A DNA stretch of 64,000 bases from Lunularia cruciata (Eukaryota; Streptophyta; Marchantiopsida; Lunulariales; Lunulariaceae), in assembly GCA_948567375.1 (NCBI GenBank), contig OX419755.1, positions 75,414,931-75,478,930 of the forward strand, written 5' to 3'. The notes below the pieces were generated by a model. It did no database searches, was not told where the DNA came from, and was given only the letters and a program-made list of their open reading frames with translations. Every line of letters begins with the position of its first letter. Within the stretch, counting starts at the first letter, position 1. A program made the position numbers and the translations under genes. Positions 38,813 through 50,712 of the stretch are shown piece by piece.

Positions 38813-39460
38813 TGCATTATAGCATTTGCAAACAACTACAAGTTGCAAACAATTATGTGTCACTTTGACGTACCTGAAATGACATAAAGTCAAATCCTCC
38901 GCGTCCAAAGCGAAGATTGAGCACATCATGCCTGCAACAAGTTACGGCAGTCTAGAATCTTAACCGGGTTCCGTCCATTTATGGACAGAGATTTGCGAAT
39001 AGGGACGGAACTGTATGCGTGTCGCGGAGAAATGAAAAGGACTGCGACTTGAATGAAAAGGGAAATGAAATGGAACAGGGGTTGTCGTTCCTTGTTGACA
39101 GGCCGGGACGAACGGTGGTCGGCCGAATGAGGGGATGGGCTGATTAGTTCCGCGATCGATCGATCGATCGATCTTGATTGCCTCGTGAATCTTGTAAGTA
39201 CAGTACAGCAGCAGGAAAGGTCTGACTGCCTGACTGCCTCGCCTTCCTGGAGGTGGGAGGTGTAAGATTGTGGTTTTGATCGTCGAGGACTAACAAGATC
39301 GTGAAAATTGACTGCTTTCGTGCGCTTCATGTTTGCTGATGGCGTTGCAGCTCCTGTGAGAGATCCAGAGGTGCGTGACGGCATTTTCTGTGCCGGGAAG
39401 CGGAGCGGGCTTTAGCGGCCCTTTCGATTGGATTTCCCCGGGTGGAAGAAGCTTTTCACG
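38813..39460. promoter_or_regulatory. PDIL5-4 upstream region and 5' UTR
   Basis: About 650 bases between the retrotransposon tail and the PDIL5-4 start. It contains a perfect (GATC)n run at about 39153-39173 and a short CTGACTGC repeat near 39220. No clear TATA box was seen. The composition is clearly richer in GC than the block to the left. Confidence 0.4.
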
Positions 39461-42400
39461 ATGTTTTCCAGCAGTAAGATCAAGGCTATTGATTTTTACA
39501 GGTTTGTGACTGAGCAGTTCTCTTCTTGCGATCGTGCATATCCAGCTGTGTTGCTTCGTGAAATTGTCTGTGTTCGAGCGAGGATTATTTGACAGGGAAA
39601 CGACCTGGTGAATTTATGTCTGATAGAATTGGCCACGACGAAATCTAGCTTTCGTAGTAAGGCACGGACGTCGAGAAAGAAATTTGTTGCTCTAACTACG
39701 GCAAATGCATCGAATTCTAGTGCGTGGAAAGTCTTTGTCATTGCTTCTTCTTATATTACCTAACAATGGTCCCAATTAGCCAATTCTTACACTGTCTGTA
39801 GACCCTAGTGGCTACAGTATAACAAAGATCTGGAAGGTTTAGTAATGGAGTGTTTACGGAGCCTGGAAGCAATTGCTTAGACTGTCGTAATTGTCATTTC
39901 AGCCTCTTCACTTGGGCTATAACCACCCTAGCTGGAAAATGTTAGTCAAGTCAGGAAGGATCTCATGTTTCGCGCATGAGAGCATCTTTGCAAATGAGAG
40001 CGGAAGTGATTGGCTTGCCGATGTGTTTACTCTATAATGTGAGAGTCGTCGAAGTTTGTGTCCTCACGGCCCCCGCAGGATATGAACTTGAGTAGACCGA
40101 CTCAAATTTATCCGAGAAGTAAGCTTAGATGTATCAGATAATCTGTCAAAGATGTACTGGCGTACATCTGGTAGTCACAAATATATCGACTATCTCAGAG
40201 ATAATGATCTGCAAGTGTTCCTACTCTACCGTGGATACTCAGAGATTTAATACCGAACCTCAAAGAATGCAGCGGTAACTCATTAGATCCGTATAGGACA
40301 AAATTTTTACCATTACCTTGACCACAGCTCGTCCATGGTTTTGCTTTCTCATTAAAGGCTATCTTGATTGCAGGAAAATACCAAGAGATTTGACCGAGGC
40401 GTCTCTTTCTGGTGCAGGCTTGTCGATCATAGCCGCCTTTGCGATGGTTTTCTTGTTTGGAATGGTAGACCCTTATCTGTCCAGATTGCCAATCTCCTAG
40501 ACTGCAATGAACTTTTCTTTCGTGATTGAATCTTAGACCACACAGGCAGATTTGCAGTCCAGTCGCAGAAAATGAACGATGCTAATGTTCAGAGTACGTG
40601 CATAATCACAAATTTTAAACTCCTAGGTTCAGCTAACTTACATGTATTGCTGTGTAGGAACTCAACAATTACCTAAGCGTTGCAACAACAACCACTGTGG
40701 TGGTCGATAGAAGCAAAAATGGCGAGCTTCTCCGAATTGATTTCAACGTTAGGTATATGAGTCCATTCCTCCAGCCTATCCTCTAGAAAAGCTGACCACA
40801 ACTTTCATTTCATTGATCGATATTATGCTGTACTGGTGCATTCCCTGGTCTCTTACAAATTGTATCGTAAATATAGATCGTGTTCGAATATATCTCCAGT
40901 TCTGCGAACGGCTTCTGCTCCCTTTTCTCATAGACTTACCACTCTTCAGCACCCATGATGTCATGAGGCTATATGAAAGCTAATTCAGCTGATTGGTCTT
41001 CACAATATAGTTGGGCTGGGCAAAACTGAAGATTATTGATTGCCTTGATCGTATAGGCAGAGAAATTTCTGTAAAGAGTTCAGATTTCATGTTTTATGAT
41101 GGGCTGATAAATTTGTGTATTGCGCTGTGTATATGCTGTGCTTTGAATTATCGTGTTCAATTTACGGGATTTGTATGCAGTACTTAATATGCTTTGCCTT
41201 CTTACATCTTTCCATTGAGAAGTTGGAAATAGCATTTCTGAAGTTGAACATCAAAACTGACTAACACATTGGATAGGAAATTTTGATGGGAAATTTCTTG
41301 TATGCCCCTTGTCATTCCCCGTTAACTTCAGTAATTTTATCTTTTGGACTTGATCATAGTGCACGTGTCTTTTTCTAACACGTTTCGTGTTATGCAGCTT
41401 TCCAAAACTGTCTTGTGAATTTCTATCTGTTGATGTCCATGACGTTTTGGGAACAGTAAGTTACATTTTACTGGACACCTTCTCTGCCACCTTTCGTTGC
41501 CAGTTAAACTGGTCGAATGCATGATCTTCAGGAGGCCTCCGAAGATTGTGGTGTTAACGCTAATGCAGCATTTTTCATAGGAAGTGTAGATTCGTACAAG
41601 TCTTGGCAGAGGCCACATCTCACCTACATGAGAAGTGGCGGAATGCTGATGTCATCTATCTTTTTCGAAGTAGTTCATTATTCTGGGTCCTGACTTCTTG
41701 AAGGCTACGCTGCCGTTTGTACTTATGCTGCTGGGAGAGAAGGATGTCCTATCTACGCTCTTGACGATTCAATCTGTCTGAGCAGGTCAGACAAAATCTT
41801 ACCAAGACAGTCCGGAAGTACCCTATAGACTCAAACCTCAGACGGGTAGGAGAAGACGTTCATGTTGGACATTTGCCGGCAATAAGGAATCACGGGGATC
41901 ACCATGGAGAAGAGGAACTTGCAGAAGGAGTCGCAGAAGGAGCTGTCGTGCTCGATGCACATAACTTCGAGACCTATTCTCACGAGTATGGAGTCTGACG
42001 CTGAACTAGATGTACTTATTTGAAGTCACAATGTTTTTCTCTCGGACTAAAGTTGTGTATTAGTTTGGCTATAAATCAATCAATCAGCTTGTATTTAATG
42101 TATGGATCAAATGTGTTTAAACCCTTGTCGACGCATGACTAGCATGAAATGGAGTCAACTTACCTTGTCTCCATGGACAGGTTCCCGATTATGCTGGTCA
42201 ACTTCTATGCAGGATGGTGTGTATGGAGTCAACGTTTGGTAAGGACAACGAACCTTTGGTAAAGATGTGAACAGCCGTCATTGCATACCATATGAACATC
42301 TGGCTTACAGAAATTTCCTTTTGTGATGGATGTCACCATCATCTCTACTGCATGTAGTAGGTGCTTTTGTGATAAGGTATACAATCATTTTCTGCAACCA

Positions 42401-45400
42401 TGATATGTCCAAAGTAGTCACTTGAGCATGTTCTGGTATACACATCATGTTTGATTCAAGTGCCTGTTGTAACTCCTAATCATATGATAGATCTCATGGA
42501 TGTTTCTGGGCTTTCCGACTAAGATATCATTCTCTGTCATCTCACAGAAACCATCATGGGAGAAAGCTGCGCAGACTATCCATGAAAGGTAACTACCGAA
42601 TCTGCATACACAGTCCAGTTAGAATAATCTATGAAAGTTGTTGTCAGTTGGTGTATACACGAACACAATATGTTCGTGTATACACCAGCTTCTAGTTTGT
42701 TTCTGATGAAGAAGCAAAGGTGCCAAAGAGCATGACTCCAAACAGCTAATATCTTATGTTATTGTTCAGATACAACCCAGACGACGATGGGAGAATTTTG
42801 CTAGGAAAGGTTGACTGTGCTGAAGCAAAGAACCTAATGCTATGCAGATTGTAAGGACTCCGATTTTACTTCGCCACCTCGTTGCTTTCCGTCCTGTTGA
42901 GCTTACATCCTTCTGTTGTACACCTTGTTTCACTCTAGGCTGACTTCAGGATTTCACTTTTCAATATAGGCATCATATTCAAGGCTATCCGTCCATCCGA
43001 ATCTTCCGCCTGGGGAAAGATGTCAGGTATGAAAGGTTTTTCTTCAAAGTAGAGAAAAAGGTGATGACTTTATATCTCCTGGAGAAGTCTGAGAGATATA
43101 GAGCGAGGATGCCTAAGCAAACCCCTCATTAGTTCCCAGTGGTGGTTCTCCTAGCTTCCAGTGTTGGCCAGTTTTCCAATAAAACCTAAATCGCTATGAA
43201 AAGCCCTTTACGTCTTCCTGAACAGGCTTGTTGGTGGGTGATTCATCTGGGCAAATTACGCCGCACTTTCTTGTGTCTTATCAATTTTCTCAGGTTGAAT
43301 TGCTTACTGATATTCTTATGTCGTTTTGGGCATGGCTTATAATTCTTGCTGGTGACTTCTTGCGCACAAAAGAGGGTGGGTACCTGCATGCCTAACATTT
43401 ACTCCTCTCTTCGCAGTGAGAAAAAGGCGCTTAACGTGTGAAGAATGGATTAATTGCACTTTTAGGTTACCATTTTTCATCACAAGATTTTGCAGTTTTA
43501 GTTTGTCCAGACGTAGGTACTGTGCGTTGACATTGATCACTTGCAAAACGTTTTTCCTCGTAATTCAATCAGGGATGAACAAGGTCATCATGAACATGCT
43601 TCATACTACGGCGAACGAGATACTGATACTCTGGTGAAGGTATATCTCAAACTTCCGCACAATATCAAACTTCGTAATTTATTGTTTGATCATCTCTCTT
43701 GATCGTGAAGCAAAAGGAAAGATCTTGTAGACGATGCATAAGTCAGGACATATGGTATCTCTGCATGTACGTGTATTCTGCAATGTATAATGTATTCGGC
43801 TGACTTGCGTGGATACGAAGTAATAGCTTCGTGGAAGGTACCAGACTAGGTTGTTGGTGTTTATTTTGAATTGTTTATGTTTTTAATATGGGTGCAGTTC
43901 GCGGAGTCCTTGGTCCCAGCGCCAGTTGTTCCTGGAGATCTTGCCTTGGAAGACAAGAGCGTTAATTCTACAGTCAAGCGAGACGCGCCTAAGTCTGGTG
44001 GCTGTCGTGCTGAGGGTTTTGCAATGGTTAAGAAGGTAAGCTCCGGAAGCTAGAAGGTACCACATTATTCTGCCGTAATGTAGTCTAGGGCGCGCTACAT
44101 GGTTGAGTCACGTAGATGATTAGTATCTTAGTGGATATGTGACGATTCAATCATTCATTTCCCCATTTTGACGTAAAGCCACGCAGTTCGGAATTTAACT
44201 TTTGATTTAAGCGTCACATAGCCGGGTATGTGCTCGGAGTATGCTTCTGTACGTTACTTCATCTCTAGACACGGACTTTATTCCGTAGAACAACTAAAAA
44301 GCTGGAGAATAAATCAAGAGCCATGTGAATACGAAGGGTTTGTCTTCTATTTGTGTAGGGTATAGCAGTCTTTCATGCTAGAAACGAGCGGGGAAATATA
44401 TCGGTGCGATATGGTAACGGGTTGACTGGACGGTTGGCAATCACCTAATGGGGTTCAACTGCCATCGAATGGCATGGCCGCTGACAGCATAGCTGTGTTC
44501 GGTGTTACAGGTACCAGGAAGCATCATTGTTGCTGCTCGGTCCACCTCTCATTCGTTTGATGCAGCAAAGACGAATATGTCTCACTACGTGCAATCTTTC
44601 TCTTTTGGACGCAAACTTTCTTATCGGATGGCGAAGGAAGTCTTTCGCCTCTATCCGTTACTTGATAATATAGAAGAGTCTCTTACTGGACGTCTTTACA
44701 CGTCCCCTCATGAAAACATAACAGTAAGTGTTCTGAACCACACTTGCGTTTCGTTGCAAATCTGTGTGCATGAGAATCTCCTCTGCACGTGTCGTACTCT
44801 TAGTCAGTTCTTTTTCTCCCTTCGATCAGTCCCTATCTCGGATGGTCCATCCAAGGCTCGGGCTTGTGGTAAGAAGTCCGCGGGGTTATCAGGACAGTAA
44901 GTACATTATTGCAAGCTTTGGAAGGTCCTGTAATTAACTTCCTAACTTGTTAGGGCAATTTAGACAGCGTTCTTCTGCTTCTTTTAAAGATTTCGAAGTT
45001 TGACGTGGTCCTTCTTTAATGTCCTGCCACCCACAGTTTGATCACTACCTTCAGGCCGTCAAGACGGAAGTGGTATCGCTGAAGAGCTCCAAGGATTATA
45101 AACTTCTGGAGGAATACAACTTTGTTGCTCACAGTGCAGAGTTACAAACCGGTGATGTTCCAATTGCCAAATTCCAGTATGAACTTTCTCCCATGCAGGT
45201 ATGTACTTTTAGTACCTCAAAAAAGATTTCGTGAATCACAATATATTCAACATGATATTATTGACATGAACAGTTGAAGTGATGGACGAAGTCACAAGCA
45301 ACGGCTCGCCTGCTTACTTGTGACGTCATCCATGACATCCAGTAGAAGTTTTGAGAACAAAGAAACCTCTCAACATGGAAACAGTGACTTTGGCCATTTT

Positions 45401-45898
45401 TCTCTGAGTGTTTATTGGAGAGATCTGGCCAAAGTATCATCTTTCAGCACTAGTGCATATGCTATACTCGTTGATATGATTTCCTTGATCTGCATGTGAT
45501 GACAGGTGCTTGTAAGCGAGAATCCCAAATCTTTTTCTCATTTTCTCACCAACATTTGTGCAATTATTGGTGGTGTCTTCACGGTGAGCTACTCAAAAAG
45601 ATCTGCATGCCTGAAGCTGTTCGCATGGTTATAATCGTAATCTCTTGAAGTTGCTATACTTGTATTTTGTGGCTTTAAGGACCACTCTAAGAACAGTTGT
45701 TTTGGATGTGACGTATTCCGCTCGTTCTAATAGCGGTAAGATGCAAGTAGCAGGACGAGATCTGGTTATTTATGAGATGCACTACGCACTGAATCTGGAT
45801 GGAAATTTATTGCTGGGCAGGTCGCCGGTATCATCGACTCAATGCTGCACAGTGCCATACGTATGGTGAAGAAGGTGGAATTGGGAAAACAGTACTGA
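39461..45898 (+). CDS. PDIL5-4: Protein disulfide isomerase-like 5-4 / ERV46-type ER-Golgi protein (15 exons)
   Basis: Membrane protein of the early secretory pathway fusing an ERV46/ERGIC cargo-receptor frame with a thioredoxin domain, as in Arabidopsis PDIL5-3/5-4. Exons: 39461-39501, 40374-40464, 40658-40752, 41398-41455, 41786-41985, 42181-42238, 42548-42588, 42770-42850, 42970-43026, 43573-43639, 43898-44035, 44511-44723, 45037-45198, 45506-45583, 45821-45898. All introns are GT-AG and phases close, giving 485 residues. Order: ERGIC N-terminal part (KAIDFYRKIPRDLTEASLSG), first membrane segment about 24-46, thioredoxin core with active site GWCVWSQRLKPSWEK (C175), then LLGKVDCAE and HHIQGYPSIRIF. 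The COPII-coated ERV domain follows (SGGCRAEGFAMVKKVPGSI, MSHYVQSFSFGR, FQYELSPMQVLVSENPKSFS). A second membrane segment lies near 445-470, ending KKVELGKQY. The active site is CxxS, with only one cysteine, as in plant relatives. The start is fixed by the family's M-x-SS-K-x-K N terminus. Confidence 0.96.
42650..42686. repeat. Perfect 16-bp hairpin in a PDIL5-4 intron
   Basis: GGTGTATACACGAACA (42650-42665), a 5-base spacer, and the exact reverse complement TGTTCGTGTATACACC (42671-42686). It lies between exons 7 and 8. No further inverted ends or target duplication were seen around it. Confidence 0.92.
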
Positions 45899-46296
45899 GC
45901 CAACTCGAACGCGGTCTAGAAGGTCAATGAAGTCTATTCAAATTACTGTCCACCCATTTGTAGCATGTAGGGGAGTAGTCCAACAATGTAGCTCCTTGCC
46001 AAATTCATCGGTTGGTGTTCGCCAACTTTGACTCTCTATTTTGGTCGTTAGTCTTGACCTGCAGTGGAGCAGTCTCAATATGTTCTTCCATAGATAGGCA
46101 TTAGTTGCATTTAAACCAGTAGGTTGTACGAATTAGTTTGATCGATGGTGTCTATCTATAGCGGCACAATGCGTGTTTGGTGAGCTTGTCGCGAACGTGT
46201 TCCCCGCAAGCTGACCGCTGAGGCAAAATCTATCTCAGGCAATGCCACCTAGAGAGTGTAATTTTTGAGCTCGAATGAGCACCTGGAATGAAATTA
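45899..46296. other. PDIL5-4 downstream region
   Basis: Presumed 3' UTR and intergenic sequence; no other feature. Confidence 0.4.
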
Positions 46297-46463
46297 CAGT
46301 CCGACCTCGATAAGAGTAGCCCCTCGGGAGGCAGACGAGGATTACTCTTATCGCGTACTTACTCTTAACCCGTATTGGGGGAATGTGAAATGGTTACAAG
46401 TCCCTTTTTGTTCGGGCCCAATGATTGGCTCTTCTGGAGGGCACTCTTATCGAGGTCCGACTG
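46297..46463. mobile_element. Pogo-like MITE, 167 bp, with TA target duplication
   Basis: The left end CAGTCCGACCTCGATAAGAG and the reverse complement of the right end (CTCTTATCGAGGTCCGACTG) agree over about 21 bases with one difference in the GTCCGACC/GTCGGACC step. Both ends are flanked by TA (46295-46296 and 46464-46465). CAGTCG-ACCTCGATAA ends with TA duplications are typical of pogo/Tigger-type elements of the Tc1/mariner superfamily. There is no internal coding capacity. An internal copy of ACTCTTATCGCG suggests a duplicated sub-terminal motif. Confidence 0.87.
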
Positions 46464-46465
46464 TA

Positions 46466-47369
46466 GATGTATTCTTTTCATATCCAGCAATGGCAAGACA
46501 GAATACTTTGATGTTTCCGCATGAGCTTGAGTGAGCTTACTCGGCAAACTAGCATTAGGTTCTTGTGTGCCTACAATACTCTGGAGGTGGACATCTTGGA
46601 GAACCATCGAGTTTCAGGCCCGGTGTTGCGTGGCCTTACACGTCAAAGTAGTACTAGGTTGTGGTGTGCCTGCGGTATCCTGTTTCGGAGGACGTCTTGG
46701 TTACAATCGAGTTAGTTGTTGTCGAATCCACCTGACTTTGAAGTCTTGATGTCAGCTCTCATTTTTGAAGAGCTGAAAATTTTCCCCTACAATCTCATGT
46801 ACTGGTCAGTTTGAGAATGCACTAGCCAATGTGACTACTTGTGAATGGGGCTGAATACTTTGAGCTTCAAATTCTGGCGGAACTTGGGCTTTAATAACCT
46901 GTATGCTACGTAAAGATTATTTTACTCACTTCAAATGTTAGGACCTGATTACTTGTACATAAGACTTCAGCATCAGTCTGTAATTCTTATGATCTTTCGG
47001 GCCGATTGGAAAAGGAATTTAGTTAAGACACAGGAAGAAACATTGAGTCTGGTTGAGTCTGGTGGGGAAGGAACCAAAACACTTGACAAGGGCTTCTATC
47101 CCCTGCCTTATTCTGCCATTCACGATGATAATGCTCCTTATAGACCTGATAAATGAGAGGGAAATATAGTGTGGCCACGAGTCAATTTTCATATAAACTA
47201 TTAGTGCATATTTTTGATATTGGGTCTTGTCCTATAGAAGATTCTAATGTCTAGGAATCTCCCAATAAAGCTATAAAACCTGACGTTTGCAATTTTCCAT
47301 GTGAGGCATTGGTGGTGGCCCTAGAAGTTGCTTGATGTTCTATGCCTCGGAACCGAGAAAACTAAGAAC
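46466..47369. other. Intergenic, no gene recognised
   Basis: Short frames only. A near-repeat occurs (GGCAAACTAGCATTAGGTTC near 46540 and CGTCAAAGTAGTACTAGGTTG near 46640, each followed by TGTGTGCCT or TGGTGTGCCTG), an old local duplication of about 100 bases. Confidence 0.4.
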
Positions 47370-47452
47370 TGCGGTAAGTAGGGTTCGAACCTGCACGGGT
47401 AATGCCAACCACAAGTTCTAGATACGCCTGGTGATCACTCCGGGCCCGACAG
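47370..47452 (-). tRNA. tRNA-Ser(AGA)-like remnant
   Basis: The minus strand reads CCGGAGTGATCACCAGGCGT as the D-arm/A-box region, a CTAGAAC anticodon loop with anticodon AGA, a long variable arm ending ATTACCCGTGCAG, and GGTTCGAACCC as the T-arm/B box. This is the layout of a plant tRNA-Ser(AGA). The anticodon stem pairs poorly, and the 3' acceptor strand TTACCGC has no partner at the 5' end, so a working tRNA is unlikely. It may be a pseudogene or the head of a tRNA-derived SINE. Confidence 0.5.
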
Positions 47453-48892
47453 GTTGGGGTCTTCGAGGAGCATACTAAATTTATGAGAAAAAAACTGCGA
47501 AACTATTGTTTTGTAAGTTATGCCAGTAATACGGCGATCCTCTTATAGACCATCCTCGTCAATATGAATTTGATTGTATAAGTCCCTACAACCGGAACCG
47601 AAGAGTTTATGCAATATCCCTAATTTTGGAACAATATAAATTAAGAATTTTCAGGTATGGTTCCGTCCTATTATTTAAACTACAATTTATTTTATTTTAT
47701 TACCTCAAACGTAATATTATAACAGCGAGGTCTTACTCATTCCTAGATGACAATCATTTTCATAAGTGAGATGTATTTGTAAAATCGAATTCTACTCCAT
47801 CTCCACTACATCTCTTCAAAGAAAAGAATAAATACTTTATTGCCCCGCTACACTAAGTTTATGGTCGGCATTTGATCAAAGATTAATTTAGTACTCACTC
47901 ATATTCCAGACCCTTAATACTCCTTTGTGATAGATAGCATTCAGTGGCAAGAGATTAAGACCTAATCACAACATTCCTCTTCTTCTTTGCAGCTTTGGGA
48001 TCAGTTTTAAACCTTCGACCCTCATTGCCTTTGAAGTCTATCGAGGGGATCAAGGATATGATTACGAACCAATTGCACATAACTGATTGCTAATGGGCAT
48101 TCTCAGGATTCTCTCGTACTATGCGAGCTATAACTCAACTTGTACGCTTTGGAAGAGTAAACACTTCTCGACACTTCATGTCTTCGTTCGTGGCTGAGTT
48201 CCTGTCTACACATTTGCACGTGGCTTTTACCGCGTGGTTTAATTCCTGTGCATTTGCAAGATCGGATTCACAGACCCACTCCGTCTCGTCTCCCTGTTTG
48301 TCGTCCATGAAACATCAGCAGTGTTGTCATGCACATTAAGGCGCTAATGAACGAGTTTAATCCGCAGGCACGCACGACCTCTCTCGACCTTTGAGCAATT
48401 GGTTTCACTACTGCGCTCGATGGGGTACAGTGCCATTCTCTCCTGGCGGTTGTGGATAATGAATTGGGGTGGCAATTAGCGCTAACCTTCACAACCTCAC
48501 TGGAGTTTTATTCTTGCCGTAGGTCTCATTAGTTTGTTGGTGTGGACTTGATTTCGCCTAACACATGATGAACATTACCGTTTGTAGTTAGTTCCAACCG
48601 TGTTTCATGTACTCTCTCTTCGTTCGCTGCTAGTAATTTGGTGGGGAGGAACAGCTTCACATGTTCGTCGCAGATCTGTGCTTCTCTTCGATCGGTGATT
48701 CTTGTGTAAATTGAGGGGACTCACGTGTATCGTATTGTGTGAAAATTTGGATATTTCGAAGTCCATGATCAAGATCTTATCATCACCGTAAGTTCCTTTG
48801 TTATCGATGTGTTTGAACTTTGATCGAGCACGTTACCGTTGAACGAGGAGATAAAGATGCTCCTAAAAATGTAAGGTAAGGCCTATCCTCTT
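47453..48892. other. Intergenic, no gene recognised
   Basis: AT-rich at first, then balanced in composition from about 48.0 kb. No exon chain with family similarity was found on either strand. Confidence 0.45.
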
Positions 48893-48990
48893 ATTGGAGG
48901 TTGGCCCTTATTTACCTCATCTGTCTTTTCCTTGTACGGCTCGATTAGGTCTTCCCATCCTTCTTGTTATCGCACGCGGTCGCCTTCTTT
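48893..48990 (+). mobile_element. Non-LTR retrotransposon 3' tail, copy D (5'-truncated)
   Basis: CTTATTGGAGGTTGGCCC, TTCCTTGTACGGCTCGATTA, GGTCTTCCCATCCTT and ACGCGGTCGCCTTCTTT follow in the same order as in copies A-C. Only about 100 bases are kept and the upstream part is lost. Confidence 0.7.
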
Positions 48991-50712
48991 CTATCATCTT
49001 CTAATCTCTTTTCAAAGCCCGTGTTGTAAAGGTTCAACGTTCCTGACATCGACGGCCTGACAGAAGATTGTGGCCTATACTGCGGAGGCCGAAGAAATCG
49101 CAACACAGTTCCAAACTGGAATTGCAGTGCTCGGGAAACTTTTCTGTGAACGTGGTTAAGTACCGGGAGATCCTTGGGGTACGGTATTCTTGGAAGTTAG
49201 TTCATGATTATGGAAGACTCTTTGAATATAGACCCGCTATGTCCCAGACAGATTACACGGGAAACCAGCAATGTCCAGAATCCACCCGGACGAGTTGCAC
49301 TATCTGTCGACTCTCTCGGAGACGTGCCTTTTATCAGTAACGATTAGAATCATCAGGGACATGACAGATTACAAGTCAATAATCCTGTAGCAGTCAATGA
49401 TTGGAGGTGACGCAGTTTCAGCGCGTCACCGCGCTGGTACAGTATCGTCTTTTGTAGTTGACTACTGACAGTAAATGCGAATACGATATGGGAAATAATA
49501 AACCTCTCGCCACTATCATCACGGATATGGAGATAAGAGGAACTCGATCGCCACGTACTTTGTAGCTCAGATCAACACAAAATGCAATTTTTAGTTCATC
49601 CATGCAATTTTTAAATTCATCGATCAAATTGAGTGACGAGTGAGTAATGTATTTACGTTCCGCACACGTAAGGTTTGAATCCTCTGGGACGGGGGAAACT
49701 GCAGTTGCGGACCACAACCCACTATCCACTGTATAGACCCTCGACAGATGATGAGTTCGTAGCGCTGAGAGGACTTCAATGTCGTCGCTCCAGACTTCGG
49801 AAGTGTACACCCTGGATTCGCGCTGCCCCGACGGTAGGGAATTCAATTCGACGAGTGAAATAATTGCGGGTAACTAAGAATTGTAATTCGATACAAGTGC
49901 TAATATCTACCCACCAAAATATCCATCTGATTGCGGAATATTCACCAGTGCTTCAATTGCAGAATGTCAATGAATGTTATAATTGTTGTAACACTAATTG
50001 CAATATTCCTAAAGCTTTGAAGTGTCTTGTGGAATTTATTTGGTACGATTTACAGGCGAGCCTACTGAACTGCGCACTGCGCACCTTACGTGCTCGAGGG
50101 ATTTGCTTCCTAGTATGGAGCGGCAGAAATGAGAACAGTTCGTTCTTACTAAGAACGACTATCGTAGATCTCCACGGAAAGTGCTTACTCTGACGTTACC
50201 GTATTTGCCACTCCTTGAAAATACCAATAATTACAGTTGTCTCATCGAAAGCAGGCCAGGAGAAAATAGAGGAGTGCAGCACAGATATTTTATTTCCATT
50301 TCATCCCAGGCTGCGGAGATTCAAGCCTTGGAGGTGCGCCACCCATGAAGCAAGTGAGTTAGGAATTACGCATTAGATTCGCAATGGCATTCATTCTTGC
50401 GCAACGAGCTGTCACTGTATTTCACAAGGCAAAAGATTTCGTCGTGTTGATGGCATCAACCTGCGATAAACTATTCTGAAATCAGTCATGACACCTGGTG
50501 GTTCCTAGTTAGTCGCTAGCATAAGAGGTGTTCGATGCGTTGTGCTGTCTATATACAGAGAGAGCATAAGCCCATAAGCAGGAGCTTACTTCTCAAATAA
50601 TTGTATCTACCATTTCCGCTTAAACTACAATCTCATTCGGTATCTGCTTGAAAAGAATCAGACTTCGGTGTGTAACCTACCTATCTAGAGAGGAATCGAC
50701 GGAAGGATCTGA
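48991..50712. other. Intergenic, no gene recognised
   Basis: The longest frame, 142 codons on the minus strand at 49846-49418, has no recognisable domain or splice context. The part next to 50712 should contain the 3' UTR of the GIL1-like gene. Confidence 0.4.

Noticed and set aside
49418-49846. 142-codon minus-strand frame
   Set aside because: No domain, no splice context and no recognisable composition bias; lengths like this occur by chance in a region of balanced composition.
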